Assembly: GCA_963825555.1 (NCBI GenBank)
Contig: CAWGTZ010000011.1
Span: 62,001 to 126,000 of the forward strand
Source of the DNA: JAGVSR01 sp963825555
GTDB lineage: Bacteria; Pseudomonadota; Alphaproteobacteria; Rhizobiales; Hyphomicrobiaceae
Length of the DNA: 64,000 nt
Direction of reading: 5' to 3'
Shown in pieces: positions 17,711 through 27,493 of this stretch. Every line of letters starts with the position of its first letter. Position 1 is the stretch's first letter. The notes below the pieces were generated by a model. It was not told the DNA's origin. It saw nothing but the letters and a program-made list of their open reading frames with translations, and searched no databases. The position numbers were made by a program, and so were the translations under genes.

Positions 17711-19984
17711 ATGACAAGCCAAACGGCCTCCCGGCAGGGCTCTTTGGCGCCCGCTACCCCATTGCGGCTCCTACTTCCGACCGCAGTCGCCCTGTTTCTA
17801 ATCGGCGCATCCTTTCCCCTCGCCCCTACCCCGGCCTTAGCAGAGCCCAAACCAGCCGCCGCGGCCAAGTCGGCCACCAAAGCCCGCCAGGTAATCCCGA
17901 GCCCGTACAAACCTGACCAGGCCGAGCGCGATCACATGGCGCGCTATGACCAGGCCATCGCCGAGGTGCAGAAAACAAATATTTCGGACGGGGATGCCGC
18001 CCAGCTGCGCGAGGCCGTGAAGGCCTTCGGCGGAGCCAAGCTGAATAAGGGGTTGGAACACCGGGCCGCGATCCGCGACCCGCTCGCAGCCAAGATCGCC
18101 GACTGGTTTCGCCTTCGCAGCGGCTATGGCACGGCCGACGAATACCGGACCTTTCTTGACCAGAACCCCGCTTGGCCGGACCGTCGGCTGTTGGTGCAGC
18201 GGCTGGAGGAGGCGCTGTTCACGCAAGGTGGAACCTCCACGGATATCCGCGCCCATTTCGCCAAGGGCGGCCCAGACCACGGCGTTGGCTTTGCGGCGCT
18301 CGCATCGTCCTATCTGGCGGAAGGAAGGACCGAGGAAGCCCGAACCTACGCTGTCAAAGTCTGGCGTGAGATGACCCTACCCTCCACGCTCGAGACCGGC
18401 TTTCTTGATCGCTTCGGGTCTCTCCTGACGGCCGCCGATCACAAAGCGCGGCTCGACCGCCTCCTGATCGACAACATTCGCTGGAAGGGGGAGCGCAACC
18501 AACGCGCTGCTGTCGTCCGCCGCCTGATACCCCTCCTCCCCAAAACGGAGCAGCGCAAAGCACAGGCGCGTCTCGCCGTGTTCCTGCAAAAAGAAGGATC
18601 ACGCGCCGAAATCGAAGCGCTTCCCAAGGACGAGACAACCGACTGGGGGCTCGTGTTCCACAAAGTCCAGGCACTGCGCCGCGCCAACCGAATCGATGAG
18701 GCGGCCAAGCTGATGCTGACAGTGCCGACTGCCCCCGGCGCCGTCGTCAATAACGACGAATGGTGGATCGAACGGCGGACCAACGCCTATGCCGCGCTTA
18801 GGATCGGCAAGCCGAAGCTTGCCTATCAACTCGTGCGCGAAGCCGGTCCCCTGTCGATCAATCCGCTCAAAGACCAGAACTTCGTGGCTGGATGGATCGC
18901 GCTTCGCTACCTGAACGATGCAGCCGCGGCGAAGCCGCACTTCGAGGCTATGCACAAGGCGGCCGACGGTCCCTTGAGCCGCGCCAAGGCCAGCTACTGG
19001 CTGGGGCGCACCGCAGAGGTCATGAAGGACAAAAATTCCGCGGACGCGTTCTACAAGGAGGCAACAAGCAACCCGGACACTTTCCACGGCCAGCTCGCCA
19101 TGCAGAAGCTGAATCCCGGCAGCCAGACCTTCCCCATCTCACCCCCTGCCGCGCCGACAGCCGACGAGATCCGCCGCTTCAACAACCTCGATGCGGTCAA
19201 GGCGCTCATCATCGCTGACAAGGCAAAGCTCGACACCCGTGTCACACGCGCCTTTCTCACGCAATTGCGTTTCTTCCTGAACAGCGAGGCCGAGATGGCC
19301 ATGATCGCGCACTTGGCCGAAGCGCTCGGAGATACACAGATGGGCGTGCGGACGGCCAAGTCCGCCGTGGGCCGGGGCCACAACCTACTTTACTACAGCT
19401 ACCCCGTTCACCCGTTCCCCGCCTATTCGCCACTCAGAGAGCCGCCGGAGCCGGCATTCCTGCTCGGCATCGCGCGCCAGGAAACAGAGTTCAATACGAA
19501 GATCGTATCAGGTGCCGGAGCGAAAGGCCTGCTGCAGGTCATGACGGTCACGGCGAAGCATGTCTGCAGCGACTACAAGATCAAATGCGACATCAAACGG
19601 CTTCTTTCAGACCCCGCCTACAATACGATGATGGGCTCCGCCTATATCGGCGACCGGATGCGCGACTTCTCCGGCTCCTATGTGCTGACGCTTGCGGGCT
19701 ACAATGCCGGGCCTGGACGCGCGCGTCAGTGGATCCGCGAGTTCGGAGATCCGCGCGATCCCAAGATCGATCCGATCGACTGGATTGAGCGCATTCCCAT
19801 CCAGGAGACGCGCGAGTACGTTGCCAAGGTGCTCTCGAACGTGCAGGTGTACCGTGCGCGACTGGGTGAAGCGGACGTAGCTCTGCGACTGGAAAAGGAT
19901 CTCAACCGGGCACGCCTGGCAGCAGGGATCACTCCACGCGGAAGCGAGAGCAGGCCGTCGAGCACGGCAGCGTCGGGCGGCTGA
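17711..19984 (+). CDS. soluble lytic murein transglycosylase (Slt70-like)
   Basis: This periplasmic enzyme cleaves the glycan strand of peptidoglycan to 1,6-anhydro ends. A signal peptide (LRLLLPTAVALFLIGASFPL) is followed by a long alpha-helical superhelical domain and a C-terminal SLT domain. The catalytic glutamate, near residue 591, lies in ARQETEFNTKIVS; GLLQVMTVTAKH and LAGYNAGPGRARQW complete the fold. The ATG at 17711 lacks a strong ribosome binding site; an in-frame TTG at 17687 with AAAGG nine bases upstream is a real alternative. An alpha/beta hydrolase follows after 41 bases on the same strand. Confidence 0.92.
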   Translation: MTSQTASRQGSLAPATPLRLLLPTAVALFLIGASFPLAPTPALAEPKPAAAAKSATKARQVIPSPYKPDQAERDHMARYDQAIAEVQKTNISDGDAAQLREAVKAFGGAKLNKGLEHRAAIRDPLAAKIADWFRLRSGYGTADEYRTFLDQNPAWPDRRLLVQRLEEALFTQGGTSTDIRAHFAKGGPDHGVGFAALASSYLAEGRTEEARTYAVKVWREMTLPSTLETGFLDRFGSLLTAADHKARLDRLLIDNIRWKGERNQRAAVVRRLIPLLPKTEQRKAQARLAVFLQKEGSRAEIEALPKDETTDWGLVFHKVQALRRANRIDEAAKLMLTVPTAPGAVVNNDEWWIERRTNAYAALRIGKPKLAYQLVREAGPLSINPLKDQNFVAGWIALRYLNDAAAAKPHFEAMHKAADGPLSRAKASYWLGRTAEVMKDKNSADAFYKEATSNPDTFHGQLAMQKLNPGSQTFPISPPAAPTADEIRRFNNLDAVKALIIADKAKLDTRVTRAFLTQLRFFLNSEAEMAMIAHLAEALGDTQMGVRTAKSAVGRGHNLLYYSYPVHPFPAYSPLREPPEPAFLLGIARQETEFNTKIVSGAGAKGLLQVMTVTAKHVCSDYKIKCDIKRLLSDPAYNTMMGSAYIGDRMRDFSGSYVLTLAGYNAGPGRARQWIREFGDPRDPKIDPIDWIERIPIQETREYVAKVLSNVQVYRARLGEADVALRLEKDLNRARLAAGITPRGSESRPSSTAASGG

Positions 19985-20025
19985 AGGCACGACGTGCAGA
20001 AACGGACAGCGGGGAACAAACGATT

Positions 20026-20937
20026 ATGACGGTCGCGCCGCAGCGGTACGAAAGCATCTATTTCGTCCAGCGCAACGGGCTGAAGTTGCACGCCCGCTTC
20101 TACGCGGCTCTGCATGCGAACCCCAGTTCGGCTGGCTCTCCCGGCAGACCACTCGTCTGTCTGCCGGGCCTCACCCGCAATAGCCGCGATTTTCACGAGA
20201 TTGCGCTTGCGCTCTCCAAGGGAGAACATGCTCGCGACGTCTACGCGCTCGATTATCGTGGGCGCGGTCTATCCGACAACGACACCGACTGGCGCAACTA
20301 CACCGTGCCCGCGGAGATGCACGACGTTTTTGACTTTCTGGTCGCCCGCAATCTGGAGCAGGTAGCCATCCTGGGAACCTCACGCGGCGGACTTATCGCC
20401 ATGCTTCTGGCCGCGGCACAGCCCACCATGCTCGGCCCTGTCATCCTCAACGATATCGGACCGGTGATCGAGCGGGACGGCCTCACTCGCATTGCCTCCT
20501 ATGTCGGACGCACCCCGCTGCCGCGCGATTGGACCGAGGCTGCGGCCATGGTCCGAGATTTGAACATCCGCGATTTTCCCGCAGTGCCCGAGCAGGACTG
20601 GGAGGCGATCGCGCGCCAGATGTTCAATGAAAAGAATGGCCGGCCAGCGCCGGGTTACGATACGGGACTTGCGCGCGCGTTCTCGGTGCTCGACGGACCG
20701 ATGCCCGCGCTATGGCCGCAGTTCGAAGCGTTGACCGGTGTGCCCGTGATGGTCGTCAGAGGCGTCAATTCCGACATCCTCTCGGCCGAGACGGTGGAAG
20801 CCATGCGTCAACGCCACCCGGACCTCACGGAGCTGGCCATCGCCGGTCAAGGTCACGCCCCTTGGCTAAGGGACGAGGCATCGATCAGCGAGATCCGCCG
20901 CTTCCTGGAGCGCACAGACGCGCCCAAAGCGGCCTGA
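20026..20937 (+). CDS. alpha/beta hydrolase
   Basis: The 303-residue alpha/beta-hydrolase fold has the oxyanion region LVCLPGLTRNSRDF, the nucleophile elbow GTSRGG (S119), and a C-terminal histidine in AGQGHAPWL. No lid insert or signal peptide is seen, so it is a cytosolic esterase or lactonase of unknown substrate. It follows slt by 41 bases and is probably in the same transcript, though a shared role is not evident. Its stop faces that of the helix-hairpin-helix protein across 12 bases. Confidence 0.85.
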   Translation: MTVAPQRYESIYFVQRNGLKLHARFYAALHANPSSAGSPGRPLVCLPGLTRNSRDFHEIALALSKGEHARDVYALDYRGRGLSDNDTDWRNYTVPAEMHDVFDFLVARNLEQVAILGTSRGGLIAMLLAAAQPTMLGPVILNDIGPVIERDGLTRIASYVGRTPLPRDWTEAAAMVRDLNIRDFPAVPEQDWEAIARQMFNEKNGRPAPGYDTGLARAFSVLDGPMPALWPQFEALTGVPVMVVRGVNSDILSAETVEAMRQRHPDLTELAIAGQGHAPWLRDEASISEIRRFLERTDAPKAA

Positions 20938-20949
20938 TCAATGAACAAC

Positions 20950-22560
20950 TCAGCTTTCCCGACTTGAATCCACTTCGCCGCGGTCGACACGGCGGGAGAA
21001 TTCCGTCTGACCGCCGGAGGCCAGGATGCGCGCCTGCTCCACCCAGTTCTCGCGTTCGATCCGCCCCTTGAAGTCGAGCGTCGTGCTGATGCGATCGATA
21101 TCGGCACCCGTCCAGTTCGCGATCTGCTCATACGAAGCGATGCCAAGCGCATTGAGGCGCTTCTCGATCAGGACGCCGATGCCGCGGATGCGCTTCAGAT
21201 CATCCACGCGCTGGCCAGGAGATACGCCCTCGCCGCGCAGGGCCTCCGAGCGAACCGAGCGCAGCCCCACGAGATCGGAGCGCTGTTCGCTCCGCGACTC
21301 GTAGGCCGGCCTGGAAGCCGCATCTCGGTTCTCGCGGATCGCTTCGGCCAGACGTACCGGCCGGGGCGACTCCGTCTCGCCGGCATAGCGGGCAAGGATG
21401 CGGGCCTGCTCAACCCAGTTGTCCAGACCGACGCGGCCGGGACGATTGAGTTCACGTTCGACCCTCTCGATATCGGCCGACGTCCAGTGCGCGATTTGTG
21501 AGTAGCGCGAGACGCCCATGGCGTAGAGCGCCTGCTCGGTTTCGGGATCGATGCCTATGATGCGCGTGAAGCGATCGGGACCTGAAGCCCTATGGGCCGC
21601 CTGGCTCGCTGCCGCACCCGCAGCTGCCGCAGCGATGCCCGCCGCGGCCGTCGACTGGTTGACCCGCTGATTACGCGAGTAGTCGGTATCCCCGCCCCGA
21701 GCGAGTATCTGGGCCTGTTCGATCCAGTTCTCCTGCTCAATGCGGCCGCCCGTGAACCCGAGTGACTGGTTCATGAGCGCGACGTCGCCGGCCGTCCAAC
21801 CGGCGATCTCGGCGAAACGACGCACACCGAGGCCATTGAGGCGGCCTTCGAGGATACGATCTATGGCGCGAATGCGCTTTAGATCGTCGGCCGGCAGCGG
21901 CTCGCTCGGGACTGCGGGAGAGGCGACAGCAACGGGTGGCGGCGCGGGCTTGGGCTCTTCCGAGACAACAGGAGTGGGCTCGGGTTCCGGAGCCGGCGGC
22001 TGGGGCTCGGATTGCTTTTCGCCGGTCGCACCGGCGGCAGCAGCGGAAGCCGCCGCGATTGCAGCATAGCTGGCAATCGTCGCCGCGCTGGACGAGGTTT
22101 CAGAAACAGCGGGGGCAACCGGCTCTTGAGCAAGGGGCTCTGGCGCGGCGGGCTCTGGAGGCTCCGTCGCGGCCGGGGGCGGCGGAGGCGCGGGCGGTGG
22201 AGTCTTGATGATTTCGATCTCGGCCGGTTCGAGCCGGTCCGGACCCGGCGCAGGTGCCTTGGCAGACGGAGGCGGGGGCGCAACCGGTACGCTGGCACGC
22301 GGACGAACCTCGACGACGGGCTCGCGGCGAACCGTAACGGACGCATCCCCTCCTGTCAGAGCACGCTCAAAGCGGGCGGCGTCTCCCGTCGGCACTGCGG
22401 GCGCGAGGACCGGCTCCGCCACTGCGGCAACGGGCTCGAACTCCGCCTCGGACGCACGACGCGCATTGTAGAACGAGCGCCGTAGCAGGCACCCGAGCAT
22501 ACAGCCCAGGAGGTAGGCGGACAGCAGCAGAAGGAAGATCTGCAGGGCCAAGGTGATCAT
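20950..22560 (-). CDS. membrane-anchored protein with three helix-hairpin-helix-like repeats
   Basis: The 536-residue product starts with a transmembrane anchor (LALQIFLLLLSAYLLGCMLG), then a Pro/Ala/Glu-rich linker to about residue 215. Three copies of a roughly 70-residue module follow, near residues 223, 327 and 450. Each reads like DDLKRIRGI...LNALGI..YEQIANWT..DID and ends NWVEQARILA. This module resembles the helix-hairpin-helix domain annotated as flap-endonuclease-like in COG3743-type proteins, but no nuclease active site is visible. It lies below a 32-residue membrane peptide and an OmpA-like gene on the same strand. The role is unknown. Confidence 0.75.
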   Translation of the reverse strand: MITLALQIFLLLLSAYLLGCMLGCLLRRSFYNARRASEAEFEPVAAVAEPVLAPAVPTGDAARFERALTGGDASVTVRREPVVEVRPRASVPVAPPPPSAKAPAPGPDRLEPAEIEIIKTPPPAPPPPPAATEPPEPAAPEPLAQEPVAPAVSETSSSAATIASYAAIAAASAAAAGATGEKQSEPQPPAPEPEPTPVVSEEPKPAPPPVAVASPAVPSEPLPADDLKRIRAIDRILEGRLNGLGVRRFAEIAGWTAGDVALMNQSLGFTGGRIEQENWIEQAQILARGGDTDYSRNQRVNQSTAAAGIAAAAAGAAASQAAHRASGPDRFTRIIGIDPETEQALYAMGVSRYSQIAHWTSADIERVERELNRPGRVGLDNWVEQARILARYAGETESPRPVRLAEAIRENRDAASRPAYESRSEQRSDLVGLRSVRSEALRGEGVSPGQRVDDLKRIRGIGVLIEKRLNALGIASYEQIANWTGADIDRISTTLDFKGRIERENWVEQARILASGGQTEFSRRVDRGEVDSSRES

Positions 22561-22612
22561 ACTTTGCTACTCCATCATCGAGCGAGACTGACGCGGCGCC
22601 AACCGCAACGGC

Positions 22613-22711
22613 TCACTCTTCGGGCTCCCCACACGAGACCCACCCTGTAAAAAGCCCGAAAATGAAGGCACCGAGCGCGTACCAGACCAGCTTGACCAGC
22701 AGATAATCCAT
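22613..22711 (-). CDS. 32-residue membrane peptide
   Basis: ATG at 22711 opens a 32-codon frame (MDYLLVKLVWYALGAFIFG, then LFTGWVSCGEPEE), a single hydrophobic helix with a short acidic tail. GGGAGGTGG stands directly upstream, a near-perfect ribosome binding site, which is the strongest evidence that it is translated. It lies between the OmpA-like gene (about 60 bases) and the helix-hairpin-helix gene (about 50 bases), all on the minus strand, so the three probably form one operon. No named family is known to me. Confidence 0.7.
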   Translation of the reverse strand: MDYLLVKLVWYALGAFIFGLFTGWVSCGEPEE

Positions 22712-22771
22712 TCACCACCTCCCTGACGGTCATCCGGCTCGTTCGAGCCGACGATAACCGCATCCCATCGC

Positions 22772-24757
22772 CTAGTCGGCAAGCACCTTGAACTCTATCC
22801 GGCGGTTCTTTGCCCGCCCTTCCGCCGTCTCGTTGTCGGCAATCGGACGCTCCGCGCCATAGCCGATGGAACTCAGCCGGTCGGGATCTACGCCGGCGTC
22901 GACGAGATAATCAACGACCGCCTGTGCGCGCCGCTCAGAAAGCGGATCGTTGCGCTCTGGGATCCCTTCCGAGTCGGTGTGGCCCTCGATGCTGATCTTG
23001 AAAGTCGGGCACTCGTTGGCAATCTTGACCAGGCGGTCAAGTGTCGGCTTGCTCTTGGAGTCCAGCGCCGCATCGGCCCGCTTGAAGTTGATGCTGCCCT
23101 CGGCGACCGCAGCACCCAGAAGCTTTTCACACTTGTCCGCTTCCGCACGGGCTGCTGCGCGACGCGCTTCTTCAGCGGCCCGTGCTGCGGCGAGCCGTGC
23201 CTCTTCTTCGGCTTTGCGACGGGCTTCAGCCTCAGCGGCCAACCGGGCTTCTTCCTCAGCCTTCCGGCGAGCCGCTTCAGCAAGTCGTTCTTGCTCCTCC
23301 GCGAGGCGGCGGGCCTCGGCCTGCTTGGCCCCGGAGCTTTCGACATCCACGGACGTAATGCAATCCTGGCTGGCCATGCCGCGGACCTCCGACGTCACGG
23401 CCGCGGCAATCTCGTCGTCGTCGGTCTTGCCCTTGAGATCGAGCACAAGGCCCGTCATCGAGAGTTCACCCGAGAGGAGTTCTCCCAACCCGCTGATACC
23501 GGCGAGCAGGCAGGCCTGCCAGCCAGCATCACCGCCAGGCCGAACCTCGAGGCTGTCCTTCACGGATAGATCCGGGAACCGGCCGCGGGTCGCCGTCACC
23601 AGCGCGATACGCGCGTCCTCGCTCGGCACGCTGCCTGTTAACTCCATCGTGCCGTTCTCGATTCGAGCCTTGGTGACGTAGGGACCTTCCGGCTGCGGAG
23701 CGGCGGCGACAGGTTCGGGCGCCGCCGGCGCCGGGGGTTCAGGCGCGGTAATGTCGGCGGTTGCGGTCAGCGGCGCGCCGATGGCTTTGGTAAAGGCGGT
23801 GCGCACCGTAGCCGCGGTCGGCTTGTCCGATGCGCGACCCTTGAGCGAAAACGTTTCGCCGTACAGCGATGCCTTGCCATCCTCCAGCTTATAGAGTTGG
23901 GCAATACTAATCATCGCGGCCTTAGTGAAACCATCTGGCGCTCCCTCACCGATCTCGACGCGATCGATCACAGCATGCCGCGGAAAGAGCTTCTTGGCGT
24001 GTTGGAATAGCTGATCGCGAACCCCTGCGCTCGGCGCGTAGCCGGACATGACGACCTGATTTCCTGAGAGTGCCGCGTTCCATACATAGTCGGCGATGAC
24101 GGGCCCGGTGAGCGCTTCGCGCCCAAGTTTCAGTCCTTCTGGCATCCCCGACATCAGTCGCGCACGAATGGCCTTGAGGCTAGCCTGATCCGGAGCCTGA
24201 CCCGCAATAGACAGCGTCGTGCCCGACAGTTCCACGCTGCCTTCCTTCAGCGCGGCCAATTGCCTTAATCCAAAACCAACACCGGAGAGAAAAATATCGC
24301 GGGACGGGGCACCGCGCGCCAGTTGCATTGTGTCTTCAATTCGAAAGCCGGGCAGCGTCGACTTGACGGCGCTCAACACGGAACGCCGAGAGGCCTCGGC
24401 GGGGACGAAACCCGACAACTTGATGCGATCACCTTCAGTGCGGGTCGCGGACCACAAGAAATCTTCGACTTTCTGTATGAGATCCGTGCGGGCATCGACC
24501 TCGCGCACGCCCCACACGCGCCGCAAGAGAGCGACCGCCTTGGACGGATCGCCTTCTTCCGGCGCAAGTCCCGTAAGGGTGGCGTCGCGACCCGAGAATG
24601 TGGACCGCGCCCAGCCGAGGCCAGCACCTTCCAGGGCCTCCATCGAGCGGGCCCTCAAATCATTTTCGATCTCTGTCTGATGGAGATGCAGCGCGATCCA
24701 ACTCAGAGGAGCGATCAGTAGAAGGCCCCACAACCAGCGCCAAGGATTACATCTCAT
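22772..24757 (-). CDS. OmpA-family protein with repeated BON-like modules
   Basis: The 661-residue product has an N-terminal membrane anchor (RWLWGLLLIAPLSWIALHLH). Several repeats of about 80 residues resembling BON/secretin-type modules follow (IKLSGFVPAEASRRSVL; NQVVMSGYAPSAGVRDQL; GTMELTGSVPSEDARIAL). An Ala/Glu/Arg-rich coiled coil covers about residues 476-550. A C-terminal OmpA/MotB peptidoglycan-binding domain has ISIEGHTDSEG, LSERRAQAVVDYL and GYGAERPIADN. It should span from inner membrane to cell wall. The ATG at 24757 has GGGAG ten bases upstream. It is the first gene of the probable three-gene operon. Confidence 0.85.
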   Translation of the reverse strand: MRCNPWRWLWGLLLIAPLSWIALHLHQTEIENDLRARSMEALEGAGLGWARSTFSGRDATLTGLAPEEGDPSKAVALLRRVWGVREVDARTDLIQKVEDFLWSATRTEGDRIKLSGFVPAEASRRSVLSAVKSTLPGFRIEDTMQLARGAPSRDIFLSGVGFGLRQLAALKEGSVELSGTTLSIAGQAPDQASLKAIRARLMSGMPEGLKLGREALTGPVIADYVWNAALSGNQVVMSGYAPSAGVRDQLFQHAKKLFPRHAVIDRVEIGEGAPDGFTKAAMISIAQLYKLEDGKASLYGETFSLKGRASDKPTAATVRTAFTKAIGAPLTATADITAPEPPAPAAPEPVAAAPQPEGPYVTKARIENGTMELTGSVPSEDARIALVTATRGRFPDLSVKDSLEVRPGGDAGWQACLLAGISGLGELLSGELSMTGLVLDLKGKTDDDEIAAAVTSEVRGMASQDCITSVDVESSGAKQAEARRLAEEQERLAEAARRKAEEEARLAAEAEARRKAEEEARLAAARAAEEARRAAARAEADKCEKLLGAAVAEGSINFKRADAALDSKSKPTLDRLVKIANECPTFKISIEGHTDSEGIPERNDPLSERRAQAVVDYLVDAGVDPDRLSSIGYGAERPIADNETAEGRAKNRRIEFKVLAD

Positions 24758-25421
24758 AAAACCGGTGCTCCCACAGTCCTCTAGGTCGGCCGACCGGAGC
24801 ACAGTCACAATGCCCCCAGCCGCACGAGCATAGACGCCGTAAAGCCGCCGTACGCGACTACAACTCTACGCCACGATGCTTGGCCGATCCCCTCACCCCT
24901 CGACGGCTCACACTATAAAGGAGCGCTCGCGGGTTTCCAAGCCACTGGGAGGCTGACGAAATCGACGCAACTGCTTGAACATTCATTTGAAATCAAAACA
25001 CCGCAACGCCCTGTCCGTTTACTGTGCAGAGCTGCGGTGGAAGCGCCACAGTGCAGAGACCCGTTCAGTGGAGCCCAAGGGGAGCCGGCCGCTGGGCAGG
25101 ATGCAGGCCCTCGGTCGGGCAGCTACCGTGACCTGCGCAGGTCGCCCCCAAGACCTGAAATACCCCCGTCAAACCGGATCTTTGCTCCGCACGCGCATCT
25201 CAGTTTCGCCCCCCAGATCAACCGCCGGACCCCGACGCTCCATCCCTGCCTGTTCGCGCCAGGCACCCGCGTACGCCCCGCCCCGTGAGCGCCCTGAGGC
25301 GCCTCATCAATCCTACTGTGCACAAATTTTGACACCTGAGGCCGGGGCACGTATTCAGATTCTATAGTTATGAAAAATAAGCCGCTTCTAGGAGAGCGGC
25401 CATATTCTGGGGCAGGGATCG
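24758..25421. other. 664-base intergenic region between divergent genes
   Basis: This holds the start regions of the OmpA-like operon (minus) and the response regulator (plus). Apart from the sigma-70-like promoter at 25329-25357 and a small 5'-leader hairpin (GCCGCT 25381-25386 with AGCGGC 25395-25400), I see no gene or repeat. Its middle part is GC-rich with no credible frame. Confidence 0.5.
25329..25357 (+). promoter_or_regulatory. sigma-70-type promoter of the LuxR-family regulator
   Basis: TTGACA (25329-25334), a 17-base spacer and TATTCA (25352-25357) make a strong -35 and a fair -10. Transcription would start near 25364, giving a leader of about 58 bases that contains the hairpin at 25381-25400. 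Confidence 0.55.
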
Positions 25422-26078
25422 ATGGCGGAAAGCTTTCTGGTGGTGGACGATCACCCCCTCTTCCGAGATGCACTGACACTCGCGATCAGATCGACACTTC
25501 CGGACGCCGTTATCAACGAGGCGTCCTCCATCAAGATCGCGAAGGATATGCTGACTTCTGGCGAGCGCTACGACCTCATCCTCCTCGATCTTTCCATGCC
25601 GGGCGTGTCCGGTTTCGAGGGCTTCCTGGAACTACGCAGTATCGATCCCAAGCAGCCTATTGTTATCGTTTCTGCGCTTGAAGATCCGCGCATCATTCAC
25701 GAGGCGGTCACCCTCGGCGCATCGGGGTTCATCCCCAAATCGGCCCGCAAGCAGGAACTCGCCGAAGCCATCGGGAACGTCATGCTCGGCAATCTGACCC
25801 TGCCCAAGGGCTACCAGCCGCCCGAAAAGGGCCAGGGTGGCGCGTCCGATATTGCCGCGCGCCTGTCGTCGCTGACGCCCCAGCAACTGCGCGTCCTCAC
25901 CATGCTGCGCCAGGGATTGCTCAACAAGCAAATAGCTCACGAACTCGGCGTGGGAGAGACGACCGTCAAGGCGCACGTGTCGGAGATCCTGCGCAAACTC
26001 GACGTCGCTTCGCGGACCCAAGCCGTGATCGAGGTGAGCCGGATCGATTTCGACAAACTGAGCGGCGGCAACGCCTGA
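25422..26078 (+). CDS. LuxR/NarL-family response regulator
   Basis: A two-domain regulator: receiver domain at residues 1-120 with D9/D10 and the phospho-acceptor D56 in LILLDLSMPG, then a LuxR-type helix-turn-helix (SLTPQQLRVLTMLRQGLLNKQI, TVKAHVSEILRKLDV). The 218-residue length is normal. It converges on a hybrid histidine kinase (28 bases apart) that is preceded by a FIST sensor. This arrangement resembles the NahK/ErcS'-type kinases and AgmR/ExaE-type regulators of Pseudomonas, making this the likely cognate regulator. Target genes are unknown. Confidence 0.92.
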   Translation: MAESFLVVDDHPLFRDALTLAIRSTLPDAVINEASSIKIAKDMLTSGERYDLILLDLSMPGVSGFEGFLELRSIDPKQPIVIVSALEDPRIIHEAVTLGASGFIPKSARKQELAEAIGNVMLGNLTLPKGYQPPEKGQGGASDIAARLSSLTPQQLRVLTMLRQGLLNKQIAHELGVGETTVKAHVSEILRKLDVASRTQAVIEVSRIDFDKLSGGNA

Positions 26079-26105
26079 CCGGCTGCCCAGAAACGGACAC
26101 GTCGA

Positions 26106-27491
26106 TCAGCCCGAGCTTGCGATCACGTGCAGCATCAGCGCCCGCAGTTCCGCCGGCTTCACGGGCTTTCTTAAAAGTTCGAAGGGCCCCTTCTCCGCGA
26201 AGCTCGCCGGGGTCAGCGTACGATCGGCAGAAATGACGATTGCGGGGATCACCGCGTCGAGCCGTCGTCGAAGATCAGTCACGAGCCCCACGCCGGTCTG
26301 ACCGCGATTAAGATGATAGTCGGCCAGAACGAGGTCGGGACGGAACTCCGGCTCCGTTGACAGAAGGGCCTCGATATCCTCCGCACTCGATGCGACACGC
26401 ACCTCGCATCCCCAACGCGAGAGCAGGGCCTGCATGGCATCGACAACGGTCGGCTCGTTGTCGATCACCAGGACATTCGCGGCAGGCAGCCCGTAGCCTG
26501 GAATAGCAGGGGTCTCCGCGACCGGCTCCAGCCGGCGAATGCCGCCGAACGGCACCGTGACCGTGAAACACGAGCCGTGCCCGACGCGAGAGCAAAGCCC
26601 CATCTCGTGTTTCAGCGCCTCGGACATGCGCTGTACGATGGACAAACCCAAGCCGAAGCCGCCAACCCGCGCTGTCTCCGACGCAGCGCCGCGCTGGAAC
26701 TCCTCGAAAATACGATCACGTTCAGCACTCGAAATTCCAGGACCCGTATCCCAGACCTCAAGGCGCACGCAGGAACCCCGCCGACGGGCAAGAATGCGGA
26801 TCCTGCCCTTGTCGGTGTAATGCACGGCATTGGCGACGAGGTTCTGGATAATCCGTCTCAACATCAAGGGATCGGAGTAGACCATGTGCCGCGTCGGCCG
26901 GAATCCCAGTGCCAGCTTCTTGGCTGCAGCAATGGGTGCAAGATCCTCCACCACCCCCGCGCAAAGATCATCAACGTCAACCGCGCGAACCGACGGTGAC
27001 ATAACCCCCGATTCCAGTTTGGACAGATCCAGGATCGTCTTGAGAAGTTCCTCGATGCTGGACAAAGCATGATCGATCTGCCCCCCAAGCCGCTGCTGTT
27101 CGAAATCCGCCTGCCCGTCGACCATGGCCGACAACGTGAGGCGGGCCGCGTGCAGCGGTTGCAGGAGATCGTGCCCGACAGCGGTGAAGAAGCGTGTCTT
27201 GAACCGGTTTGCCCGCTCGGCAGCATCGCGTGCCAGCATCAGTTCACTGTTTGCCTGCTCCAGTCTGTCGAGGGCGGACTTGAGCTGATCCGTGCGGATG
27301 CGCACCTGACCTTCGAGGCCGATCGCCGTCTGGAATAGAGAGTAGGCGTTAGCCTGCTGATCCATTGATCGCTCGACCCGCTGCATAAGGGCAGCGTTGA
27401 TCCGCGCGAGCTTCTCAAGACGTCGCTCGAGCTCGGAGCCCGGACCGTCGTGGCGCGGCGGAATTGGATAGCTGACCTCGTCACTCTTCAT
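26106..27491 (-). CDS. hybrid sensor histidine kinase (NahK/ErcS'-like)
   Basis: The 461-residue soluble kinase has an N-terminal coiled coil (residues about 18-95), an H-box GHDLLQPLHAARL with H107, and an HATPase domain (NLVANAVHYTDKGRI, WDTGPGIS, GFGLGLSIVQRM). A C-terminal receiver has the phospho-acceptor in LVLADYHLNRG. The HDLLQPL H-box is characteristic of the NahK/ErcS' group. There is no membrane segment, so sensing comes from a partner. The ATG at 27491 lies two bases after the FIST stop, so the FIST protein is almost certainly co-translated and is the likely sensor. Ligand is inferred, not shown. Confidence 0.9.
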   Translation of the reverse strand: MKSDEVSYPIPPRHDGPGSELERRLEKLARINAALMQRVERSMDQQANAYSLFQTAIGLEGQVRIRTDQLKSALDRLEQANSELMLARDAAERANRFKTRFFTAVGHDLLQPLHAARLTLSAMVDGQADFEQQRLGGQIDHALSSIEELLKTILDLSKLESGVMSPSVRAVDVDDLCAGVVEDLAPIAAAKKLALGFRPTRHMVYSDPLMLRRIIQNLVANAVHYTDKGRIRILARRRGSCVRLEVWDTGPGISSAERDRIFEEFQRGAASETARVGGFGLGLSIVQRMSEALKHEMGLCSRVGHGSCFTVTVPFGGIRRLEPVAETPAIPGYGLPAANVLVIDNEPTVVDAMQALLSRWGCEVRVASSAEDIEALLSTEPEFRPDLVLADYHLNRGQTGVGLVTDLRRRLDAVIPAIVISADRTLTPASFAEKGPFELLRKPVKPAELRALMLHVIASSG

Positions 27492-27493
27492 CT

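Noticed and set aside
20950..22560. True flap endonuclease
   Set aside because: The repeats resemble a helix-hairpin-helix module used in DNA-binding proteins, but no acidic nuclease residues are visible and the protein is membrane-anchored.
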